Source: a virus. Taken from it: a DNA stretch of 21,247 bases. This document shows, in pieces, positions 6,340 to 12,179 of the stretch. The notes beneath the pieces were generated by a model, which made no database searches, was not told the origin of the DNA, and saw only the letters and a list, made by a program, of their open reading frames with translations. Position 1 is the stretch's first letter, and every line of letters starts with the position of its first letter. The translations under genes and the position numbers were made by a program. The stretch is taken from IMG/VR virus record IMGVR_UViG_3300037231_000144, positions 1-21,247 of that record. One strand, given 5' to 3'.

Positions 6340-6393
6340 GTGCCAAGCAAAACTACACTGCCAGGCAAAACCGCGCTGCCGAGCAAAACCTTC
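6340..6393 (+). repeat. Three tandem 18-bp repeats in the HTH gene
   Basis: Units 6340-6357, 6358-6375 and 6376-6393 each follow the pattern xTGCCRRGCAAAACxxxx and encode VPSKTT, LPGKTA and LPSKTF. They are in frame with each other, so unit gain or loss would not break the gene. Confidence 0.75.
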
Positions 6394-6636
6394 CGCGCCC
6401 TTCGTTACATGAAAGAAACAGGTTGCACCGCCGCCGCCGCCGCAAAACATTTCAACATGGCTTCGACCCAGCTGTACTTTGAGATCAACCGCCCGCGTTG
6501 CGCATGTTGCGGCCACCCGCTCGACGCAACCGTCAACCGCGTGATCGAAGCTCGCCGCCAACGATCAGACCCTGTGTTCTACGACAAAATCCCGCTCGCA
6601 AAACTAATCGACGATTTACTCGATGCGAAAAAGTAA
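6340..6636 (+). CDS. Small HTH-like / Cys-pair protein, probable regulator, 98 aa
   Basis: The GTG at 6340 is preferred: it has an AGGA site six bases upstream and lies downstream of the predicted promoter, while the ATG at 6292 has no ribosome site. Residues 1-18 are three six-residue repeats of (V/L)PxKTx. Residues about 18-48 (FRALRYMKETGCTAAAAAKH) look like a helix-turn-helix with the turn near GCTA. CACCG (about 52-56) could be half of a metal site. The C-terminal helix reads LAKLIDDLLDAKK. It may control the divergent pair of small basic genes and itself. No close family is recognised; an HTH reading is inferred from pattern alone. Confidence 0.6.
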   Translation: MPSKTTLPGKTALPSKTFRALRYMKETGCTAAAAAKHFNMASTQLYFEINRPRCACCGHPLDATVNRVIEARRQRSDPVFYDKIPLAKLIDDLLDAKK

Positions 6637-6681
6637 AAATTTTTGGGTACGAGTTTTCAGTAGGTGATTTAGGTTACCAAT

Positions 6682-7140
6682 TTAGATCGCCTGCAACAAT
6701 TCATTCAATTGTTGCCCAAACGATTTAACGGCCTGTAGCGGGTCCGACAGCGTTGGTTGGCTCCAATACCAGGACAAGGCATCCTTGGCCTCTTGTACCC
6801 CCCTGCAAACGCGCACAAAATACCCCGCCGTCGTTAATCTCAATCCCCAATCCGTTTGTTCCTGCGAAGTACGGCTATTTTTCGTCCTTTTCATTTCAAT
6901 AAAACAACCATGGTACGGACCGCGTGCCAACAAGCACCCCAAATCAGGAAAGCCGGGGCTAACCCCTTCGGCTTTCAAGCGAATTGCTTCACGCACTGCG
7001 CGGTACCCACCGTTCGGACACGCGAACATGAAATCCGCTTCTCGCGGGTGAAAAGTTCTTGCCCACGCAAACAACGCAACTTGTTCCGCATGCTCAGTCG
7101 GAACTAAGCCATTAACTTTATCGTGCATCTTTCTTACCAT
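6682..7140 (-). CDS. VRR-NUC domain nuclease, 152 aa
   Basis: VRR-NUC is a PD-(D/E)XK nuclease fold found in phage replication modules and in the FAN1 family, acting on branched or flapped DNA. Key residues are visible: Glu in TEHAEQVALFAWAR (Glu16/Glu19), the conserved NGGYRAVREAIRLKAEGVSP (43-62), the catalytic Asp in GFPDL (Asp66), FIEMK (Glu82, Lys84), then SQEQTDW and the GYFVRVCRG strand. A perfect GGAGG four bases before the ATG at 7140 decides the start; an upstream ATG at 7194 would put that site inside the gene. It lies downstream of the primase-helicase on the same strand, separated by the TGACCGATT repeat zone. Confidence 0.93.
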   Translation of the reverse strand: MVRKMHDKVNGLVPTEHAEQVALFAWARTFHPREADFMFACPNGGYRAVREAIRLKAEGVSPGFPDLGCLLARGPYHGCFIEMKRTKNSRTSQEQTDWGLRLTTAGYFVRVCRGVQEAKDALSWYWSQPTLSDPLQAVKSFGQQLNELLQAI

Positions 7141-7158
7141 GCTACCTCCGACGACTTG

Positions 7159-7528
7159 TGACCGATTGGGACTGACCGATTCGTCAAATTTCATTCTAGC
7201 GTATAGAGAGAGAATATTGAATGAAAGCTATTTGAAAGTTTAGACAAAATACTATTTCTTCTCTATAGGTGTAGTCTTTACTTATATCGGACAATCGGTC
7301 AATAATAATAAAGAATCTAGGTATGACAAGGGTTTCCAGTGTGACCGATTCCTGCCCGATTGCCCTTAGAATGACCGATAAATCGGGCAAATCCAGTAAA
7401 TCTTTACTCTTTGCTGTAGTCATCTCGGTTATCAACCATCGGCCCGAATTCAGCGCCTGCTGAATAAGTGCCCCTGACCGATTCCGCCAACGCCGAAGGA
7501 AACCAACCAATCCCAAATTTATCGGTCA
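7159..7528. repeat. Cluster of TGACCGATT motifs around the primase 3' end (possible iterons/operators)
   Basis: TGACCGATT occurs at 7159-7167, 7173-7181, 7342-7350 and 7475-7483, inverted at 7293-7301, and as TGACCGATA at 7372-7380 and inverted at 7520-7528. Close variants TGCCCGATT lie at 7353-7361 and inverted at 7381-7389, so 7372-7389 forms an imperfect palindrome. The stretch 7196-7403 is AT-rich and holds no confident gene. Such spacing and both-strand use fit binding sites for a repressor or replication initiator. It is not a CRISPR array: units are short and spacing is irregular. Confidence 0.7.
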
Positions 7529-9968
7529 GCGCTTGCGCGTTTTTTGTCCACATTCGATGTCGGATCCCGTCAACGAACAACCTGTTTTCCCAACTGTCTA
7601 ATTTTACGGGAAGCCATCCGGCCCGCAAAAGTACGGTAACCAACCTTTTTCCATAGGGTTTTTCGGGTGCGGACGAGTCGAAATTCCATTCGGACAGTAA
7701 CCAAGTGGCGGACATCAATTCGGAATTCTTACCAAAAACGCCGCCTTTCTGTTCCAGGATGTCGTCGATATGCGTCGAATAATCGTCTCGCGAGAGCTGC
7801 GCCATTTCGGCTTTGTCCCCTCCGACAGGAGCACGATCCTTGGGACGAAAATCTGCACTAATCTCCCGTTCCATGAAAAATTTGCGAAATGCGCCTGCGT
7901 GTGAATCCAAATCCCCGTACAACCGGGCGAAGAACCCTGGATTGGCTGCGCGCCACGCGTCAAAAGCACTCCGATTACCCCAGCGCGAGAAAATCACGTA
8001 ATAACGCGTGTCGGTTTCCTCCAATGGCACGGCATCCCTAAAATTGGTGAACAGAATGTGGTTCATCACGTTCGGCACCTGGTATTCTTCCTGGCGCATG
8101 CGGCGGATCGGCACGGTCGCATTGGTCAAATAGGGTTTGATCTTGTTCAAGGTCTCGTAACCACTGTGACCATGCAGCTTGATTTCTTCGATAAAACCCA
8201 TGTGTCCCGAATCGGCCCAGCCGGTAAATTGTCCTTTCAACGCTTCACCTGAAATCATGCGCACGTTATCCGCGCCGAGCATGCGCGCGCACAGCTGCGC
8301 GAAATAGGTTTTACCGTCACCCTCTTGACCTTGCAGCAAAATGACCCAATTAATCTTTTTGCCAGGAAACTGGATGCAGTACGTCAGATAGTCCAGAAAG
8401 ACGCGCTGGTCGGTCGGCTCGGGAATGAGGTTGCGGATATGCTCGCCTAGCAATGCAAAAGCAGCACGGTCGGCGTGCGTGAGCACGTCAGGCATCGGCG
8501 CACCCAGGTCGGAGCGATACCGATTGGCAAAGCGTTGCTTGTCTTGTTCGAATAATGGTTCCGCGCCAGGCATATAACGCACGCCACGAACAATGGGTAT
8601 TTGGGCTTGTTCAAGCGCGATGCGCGCCGCCGAGACAAATTCCCCTTCACCATCCGAACCCAGAATTCGATTGAACGCCGCGTCAAACGCCTGGCGGGTC
8701 AAACTCTCTTTCACGTCCAGATTGAAAAACTTGTCTTCCTCCGTGACGTAGACCCAACCATCACACCAAGGGTGCGCAACGTTGCCGTCCGTTACCTCGG
8801 TGAGCACCGCGCGACGCTTGATGACCTTGCGCACGGTTTCAATCGAGACGGGCGCGCCGGTCAACACCTTGGCGCGGCGTTTGACTAAATCGAGCACCTT
8901 CTCGTAGAGCAGGGGGAATTGATCGACGAAGGTATTGGCCGCAGTCTTGACTGAGCCCGTCATGAGCGTTGAATACGAAGCACACTCGTTGATGGTTTTT
9001 TCGATGTGCTGCAAGGCTGCATCGGATTGTTCGAGTCGCGCATCGTCCGCCCACTTGAACAGCGAGTGGATCGTTACCGGATTAGTTTTGTGGGCACTAA
9101 ATCGGTCCCATCGATAACGCGTATCGTCCGGTCCGGCATAAACGCCGCCGTTGGTTTTAGACCACTGATCCCATAGAGCGTAGCCTTCGTCCGCCCCGTC
9201 GAATTGGTGGTGCAGTGCCATCCCCACGGCAAGCCATCGGTCATAGTCCGCAGCACTGAGCCCGTCAAGTGCTGCTGCAATTTGGCTTGCATCAATTTGT
9301 TTCGATTCGTTGTGTTGTAAGAGATACGTTTCCGCACGGTCGGAATTCGGTGCAGCCGCTTGGTTTTGGCTCTGCACCACATGCCAAAGCCCCAGCGAAA
9401 CTTGCTGTTCCGCAATGGTCTCAAACGAGCCAATAATGATTTGTGCGATTTCGCGGTTAATTTTAGGGAGTTCAACCGCCGCAATATCCGCAGGGCCTTT
9501 GATGGGCCACGCGTAGTCACGAAGGGTGTCCGGGTGTGTGTGATACGCCGCGAACTGTTGCCCGTCACACAGTATTTCAACTTGAGTAGTCTCGCCAGTG
9601 GGCAACGCATATTTTTTGCTCCTCAACTTGGAAAAGGGTTCGTCAGTGCGCGTGAGCAGAATCAGACGCGGCGCGCGGCCAATCCGGTACGGTAGATCGG
9701 TACCGAGCAACGAACGAATCGACAGGTATAGTTCGCGTACCACGTCCGCGTCGCCGACATCGATATCAATGGCGGGTGTGTGCTTCGTGAGAATCCCGAC
9801 ACCCGCGTCCCGCAACCAATTTTGTTTAAGCCAACTATCCAATACGATTTTATCCGCATTGACTTCGGGCCACTTCTCGATGCTGGGTCTTTTTTCCCCG
9901 TATTTGATTGGAACGATTTTGTACCCGTTATCGATCAGTTGTTGACCGAATTCACGTAAGTGAGCCAT
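7404..9968 (-). CDS. Prim-Pol primase-polymerase fused to SF3 helicase (replication primase-helicase), 854 aa
   Basis: Domains in order: an AEP-type Prim-Pol domain (about 1-160), with PAIDIDVGD (65-73) as the acidic metal motif and QVEILCDG followed by AAYHTHPD (about 129-147). Next is a PriCT-2-like linker (about 232-308, with DRWLAVGMALHHQF and GYALWDQWS). The last large part is an SF3/D5-type ATPase (about 500-670) with Walker A GQEGDGKT (547-554), Walker B-type HMGFIEEI (589-596), sensor HILFTN (637-642) and TDTRYY (652-657). It would prime and unwind phage DNA. GGTGG precedes the ATG at 9968, 22 bp after the YdaS-like gene ends. It is typical of P4-like phage replication proteins. Confidence 0.95.
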   Translation of the reverse strand: MAHLREFGQQLIDNGYKIVPIKYGEKRPSIEKWPEVNADKIVLDSWLKQNWLRDAGVGILTKHTPAIDIDVGDADVVRELYLSIRSLLGTDLPYRIGRAPRLILLTRTDEPFSKLRSKKYALPTGETTQVEILCDGQQFAAYHTHPDTLRDYAWPIKGPADIAAVELPKINREIAQIIIGSFETIAEQQVSLGLWHVVQSQNQAAAPNSDRAETYLLQHNESKQIDASQIAAALDGLSAADYDRWLAVGMALHHQFDGADEGYALWDQWSKTNGGVYAGPDDTRYRWDRFSAHKTNPVTIHSLFKWADDARLEQSDAALQHIEKTINECASYSTLMTGSVKTAANTFVDQFPLLYEKVLDLVKRRAKVLTGAPVSIETVRKVIKRRAVLTEVTDGNVAHPWCDGWVYVTEEDKFFNLDVKESLTRQAFDAAFNRILGSDGEGEFVSAARIALEQAQIPIVRGVRYMPGAEPLFEQDKQRFANRYRSDLGAPMPDVLTHADRAAFALLGEHIRNLIPEPTDQRVFLDYLTYCIQFPGKKINWVILLQGQEGDGKTYFAQLCARMLGADNVRMISGEALKGQFTGWADSGHMGFIEEIKLHGHSGYETLNKIKPYLTNATVPIRRMRQEEYQVPNVMNHILFTNFRDAVPLEETDTRYYVIFSRWGNRSAFDAWRAANPGFFARLYGDLDSHAGAFRKFFMEREISADFRPKDRAPVGGDKAEMAQLSRDDYSTHIDDILEQKGGVFGKNSELMSATWLLSEWNFDSSAPEKPYGKRLVTVLLRAGWLPVKLDSWENRLFVDGIRHRMWTKNAQALTDKFGIGWFPSALAESVRGTYSAGAEFGPMVDNRDDYSKE

Positions 9969-9990
9969 GTGTGAGCCACCGGTGTGTTGT

Positions 9991-10236
9991 CTATCGAAGC
10001 CTGTCCCAAATTTTTATATCGGGCCGGATTTGTTCTTTTGTTAGCGGGCAACCTTCAAACGCCGCGATGGTTTCAGCGCAAGCTTTTGAGACACGCCCGA
10101 CCGAGAGCCAGTGCGTGCCGGTTGATGGCACAACGCCTGCTATCTTACACAGTCCGCCAATCGAGCCCGCCCAATCGACCAGGCGTTGCAGAGCCGCGTG
10201 TGATTGTCGTCGGTATTGTTTAGCGAAACGGCTCAT
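9991..10236 (-). CDS. YdaS/Cro-like small DNA-binding protein, 81 aa
   Basis: Residues about 16-60 have the YdaS/Cro-type helix-turn-helix layout: LQRLVDWAGSIGGLCKIAGV, then HWLSVGRVSKACAETIAAF, ending CPLTKEQIRPDI, the usual close of this family. These proteins act as lytic repressors or Cro-like switches in lambdoid phages. The start at 10236 overlaps the upstream stop as ATGA; a much longer in-frame opening to 10809 is rejected because its extra part is antisense and unrelated. It is followed 22 bp later by the primase-helicase. It could bind the TGACCGATT sites or its own promoter; both are untested. Confidence 0.82.
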   Translation of the reverse strand: MSRFAKQYRRQSHAALQRLVDWAGSIGGLCKIAGVVPSTGTHWLSVGRVSKACAETIAAFEGCPLTKEQIRPDIKIWDRLR

Positions 10237-10532
10237 TCGTGTTCTCGCGGGTAAGGTGCATCGTCCGGCATAATCACCGCCGTTAGTATCAGTTCGGCCA
10301 TAAACGGATTTTTTATAGCATTTTGTTGTTTTTCCAAAGATAGATACGGGGCGAAACAGAGTGGAAGCCCAAAGATATCGGGGGCTGCCCGATAAACCTG
10401 TGCTCCAAACTGCGCACGTGCAATTTTTAACCGTTCTGCGTTCCGCTCGCGCAGCGCAAACAGGCTTTCGTCGTTGATAACCTCTTTGAGGGCAGGGAAA
10501 AAGCCTAGATCGACGGTCAACTTTTCTTGCAT
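10233..10532 (-). CDS. Phage protein of unknown function upstream of the YdaS-like gene, 99 aa
   Basis: The ATG at 10532 has a GGAG site six bases upstream; two earlier in-frame starts (10571, 10544) lie on or before it. The protein has an amphipathic helical middle (NDESLFALRERNAERLKIARAQFGAQVYRAA is one long helix by look) and a hydrophobic C-terminal part (FMAELILTAVIM) too polar-flanked to be a sure membrane span. No family is recognised. It is the first gene of the leftward regulatory/priming transcript and is coupled to the YdaS-like gene through an ATGA overlap, so it probably works with it. A regulator role in the lytic decision is a guess from position. Confidence 0.72.
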   Translation of the reverse strand: MQEKLTVDLGFFPALKEVINDESLFALRERNAERLKIARAQFGAQVYRAAPDIFGLPLCFAPYLSLEKQQNAIKNPFMAELILTAVIMPDDAPYPREHE

Positions 10533-10641
10533 GTCGTTCTCCATCCGGTTGTGTTGACCGAAATAGTACACCCAAACGTTGAAATTTCTTGCAAATTTTT
10601 TTGAAGTGTTCTAGTCTTGCGTCAACGCTAAGGAAAACGCA
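10533..10641. promoter_or_regulatory. Divergent control region between the leftward regulatory and rightward replication operons
   Basis: The AT-rich gap (with seven T in a row) separates divergent operons. Rightward, TTGCAA (10589-10594) and TAGTCT (10612-10617) are 17 bp apart, a fair -35 but poor -10. Leftward, TACTAT (complement of 10563-10568) is a fair -10 without a well-spaced -35. A TGACCGAAA, one base off the 7159-7528 motif, lies at about 10554-10562, where a shared regulator could act. Confidence 0.45.
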
Positions 10642-10815
10642 ATGGACTGGCGCAATTGGCTTCATCAAACGATCACCCTGGCCGTGTTTGCGATGTGGGT
10701 TGCTGCGATGCTGGGTTGCACGAGCTGGTATGCGCAGTGGGCCACGGCAAGTGTGGTTTCGGTTGTATCGATGTTCGTGGATATTTTTGTTTATTCTGTG
10801 TTGAGGCAAGAATGA
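10642..10815 (+). CDS. Small membrane protein, first gene of the replication operon, 57 aa
   Basis: AAGGA seven to eight bases before the ATG at 10642 supports the start. After a polar MDWRNWLHQT, residues about 10-52 are mostly hydrophobic and form two likely helices (ITLAVFAMWVAAMLG and ASVVSVVSMFVDIFVYSVL) around a short TSWYAQW turn. This suggests an inner-membrane hairpin protein. Its stop overlaps the next start as ATGA (10812-10815). No family is recognised. A membrane protein heading a replication operon could anchor replication at the membrane or block superinfection, but nothing in the sequence decides. Confidence 0.68.
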   Translation: MDWRNWLHQTITLAVFAMWVAAMLGCTSWYAQWATASVVSVVSMFVDIFVYSVLRQE

Positions 10816-11150
10816 CTATCTCACAAGAACGTGTGCAAGACTTTCTTGACGCACTGGTGCCACCGTGGCAAAAAGCGATTGAAAAGCATTATCTAGAACG
10901 CAAGCCGGTAGACGCGCAGCAAGGAGAAGGGATCAGTGCTTTCCAGGCGCTCAAATCAGCCTTGCAGGGTGACCAAGATTATGCATGGTCGTGGCATTGC
11001 AGTCTCGCGATGCCGATCATGGATTCGATCAAAGTATCTCACGCGCAGGCAAATGAAGCCGGCGCGCATTTGATGAAGTATTTATTCGACATTGATGTGA
11101 CAACGTTCCCTGAATGGTATGCCGCCGCGCAGCAAGGGGAAGGGAAATGA
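10812..11150 (+). CDS. Conserved-type phage hypothetical protein, 112 aa
   Basis: The start at 10812 is set by the ATGA overlap with the membrane gene; a longer opening from 10656 overlaps that gene in another frame and is rejected. The pattern DYAWSWHCSLAMPIMDS (about 58-74) with SHAQANEAGAHLMKYLFDID is seen in small phage proteins of unknown function that share a W-x-WHC and H-x-x-AN layout. There is no known catalytic set. It contains AQQGEG internally and ends AAQQGEGK, a repeated string discussed under findings, whose DNA supplies the next gene's ribosome site. Confidence 0.78.
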   Translation: MTISQERVQDFLDALVPPWQKAIEKHYLERKPVDAQQGEGISAFQALKSALQGDQDYAWSWHCSLAMPIMDSIKVSHAQANEAGAHLMKYLFDIDVTTFPEWYAAAQQGEGK

Positions 11151-11153
11151 ACG
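11127..11153 (+). repeat. 27-bp gene-end/ribosome-site repeat, copy A
   Basis: The unit encodes the QQGEGK end of one gene, contains GGGGAAGGGAA, and includes ATGAACG of the next gene's start. It matches 11309-11335 at 25 of 27 positions. A shorter version lies at 10914-10932, inside the same upstream gene. Confidence 0.85.
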
Positions 11154-11332
11154 ACGATCTTAACCGTACCGAATTATCCCGAATCTCGGAATACCTGCGG
11201 GTGAGGGCTAACGATCAACAAATGACTTGGGGGCGCAACGACATTATGGCTTCCGCCTGCGCTATAAGGCTGCTTGCTTGGGCTTCTCTAATAGATGCTC
11301 TGTCCGCAGCACAGCAGGGGGAAGGGAAATGA
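11147..11332 (+). CDS. Small phage hypothetical protein, 61 aa
   Basis: The ATG at 11147 overlaps the preceding stop (ATGA) and is served by the purine-rich GGGGAAGGG just upstream. The protein is mainly helical and polar (ELSRISEYLRVRANDQQMTW, then ASACAIRLLAWASLIDAL) and ends AAQQGEGK, identical to the end of the previous gene. The spacing and coupling support translation although the sequence has no recognisable family. It may be a short accessory of the replication operon. The identical tails may mean the terminal string is kept for its ribosome-site function rather than for the protein. Confidence 0.65.
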   Translation: MNDDLNRTELSRISEYLRVRANDQQMTWGRNDIMASACAIRLLAWASLIDALSAAQQGEGK

Positions 11333-11335
11333 ACG
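11309..11335 (+). repeat. 27-bp gene-end/ribosome-site repeat, copy B
   Basis: Second copy of the unit at 11127-11153 with two mismatches. It again ends one gene with QQGEGK and starts the next with ATGAACG, here the methyltransferase-like gene. Confidence 0.85.
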
Positions 11336-11922
11336 TGCTTGTTGGCTGCGAAGAATCAGGTGTCGTGCGGGAGGCGTTCGCCGCGCTTGGGCACAAGGTC
11401 ATCTCGTGTGATCTTGTTGAAACGCGTGTGCCCGGTGCGCATTATCAAGGCGATATTTTTGACGTGATCGACTACCCATTTGATCTTGCAATCTTTCATC
11501 CGCCATGCACGCATACTTCGGTCAGCGGCGCGCGGCACTTTGCCGAGAAGTGGCTAGATGGTCGGGGCGCTGCGGGCGTGGCGTTTTTCATGCAGTTATG
11601 GCGACGTGCGCAGCACATACCGCACGTTGCGTTCGAACAGCCGGTATCGGTCATCAATAGCTTGTTTCGCAAGCCGGATCAGATTATTCAGCCGTGGCAG
11701 TTCGGCCACGGCGAAACTAAAACAACGTGTCTATGGCTGCGCGGGTTGCCACCACTGACGCCGACCAATATCGTTGCGGGCCGCGTTGAACGCGTGCATA
11801 GAATGTCACCAAGTCCGACTAGGGCGCGCGAGCGTTCAGCCACATATACAGGTATAGCAAAAGCGATGGCAGAGCAATGGAGCGCCGCACAGCACGCGCC
11901 GCAACCGGGAGCAGAGAAGTGA
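11329..11922 (+). CDS. Cytosine-methyltransferase-like phage protein, 197 aa
   Basis: The N-terminus VLVGCEESGVVREAFAALGH (3-22) with SCDL (26-29) is the SAM-binding start of a family of small phage proteins related to C5-cytosine methyltransferases. FHPPCTH (56-62) holds the Pro-Cys pair of the catalytic motif. FEQPVSVIN (102-110) stands where many relatives have ENP. KPDQIIQPWQFGHGETKTTC (115-134) and ATYTGIAKAMAEQW (171-184) are also typical. It is much shorter than true C5 enzymes and lacks a clear target-recognition region, so it may modify DNA poorly or have another use. It could protect phage DNA. The start is set by ATGA coupling. Confidence 0.82.
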   Translation: MNVLVGCEESGVVREAFAALGHKVISCDLVETRVPGAHYQGDIFDVIDYPFDLAIFHPPCTHTSVSGARHFAEKWLDGRGAAGVAFFMQLWRRAQHIPHVAFEQPVSVINSLFRKPDQIIQPWQFGHGETKTTCLWLRGLPPLTPTNIVAGRVERVHRMSPSPTRARERSATYTGIAKAMAEQWSAAQHAPQPGAEK

Positions 11923-12179
11923 CCAAACTATCAGATTTGAAGATAGCCGCTCGCGTTACCCAGGGCGATGTTGAACGCCTTGCCCTGCTAGATTGGTGGC
12001 TTGATAATGTCGGTCGAATCCAGCTGCACAGCCATTCGCTCGATAAGGGCAACACTTTTACGCACGAATGGATTCTTAACCCGCCCGGATACCGCAATCA
12101 GTATCGACCGCAAGACGTAGAAGACGCGTTGGTGCGGATTCGCGAGCGGCTGAAGGCACCCCAATATGGTGTGCGCTAA
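11919..12179 (+). CDS. Phage hypothetical protein, 86 aa
   Basis: I chose the GTG at 11919, which overlaps the methyltransferase-like stop (GTGA) and has GGAG about seven bases before it; a start at 11877 would run antiparallel in meaning to the upstream gene's end. The product has a central VERLALLDWWLDNVGRIQLH and a C-terminal helix RPQDVEDALVRIRERLKAP. It is soluble, without cysteine. No family is recognised. Its stop (TAA at 12177-12179) is directly followed by the GTG of the helicase gene, so the two are probably translated in series. Role unknown. Confidence 0.7.
   Translation: MTKLSDLKIAARVTQGDVERLALLDWWLDNVGRIQLHSHSLDKGNTFTHEWILNPPGYRNQYRPQDVEDALVRIRERLKAPQYGVR

Noticed and set aside
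7196-7423. Leftward 75-codon frame (MTTAKSKDLLDLPD...) between primase and VRR-NUC
   Set aside because: It is AT-rich, has only a GAG touching its ATG, and its sequence is dictated by the TGACCGATT repeats; I treat the stretch as a likely non-coding control region, though a small gene is not excluded.
7159-7528. CRISPR array
   Set aside because: The repeated unit is only nine bases, spacing is irregular and copies are on both strands.
10237-10809. Upstream extension of the YdaS-like frame to a 272-aa product
   Set aside because: The added part overlaps the 99-aa gene in another frame and the divergent control region, and has the basic, low-order look of a shadow; ATGA coupling marks the start at 10236.
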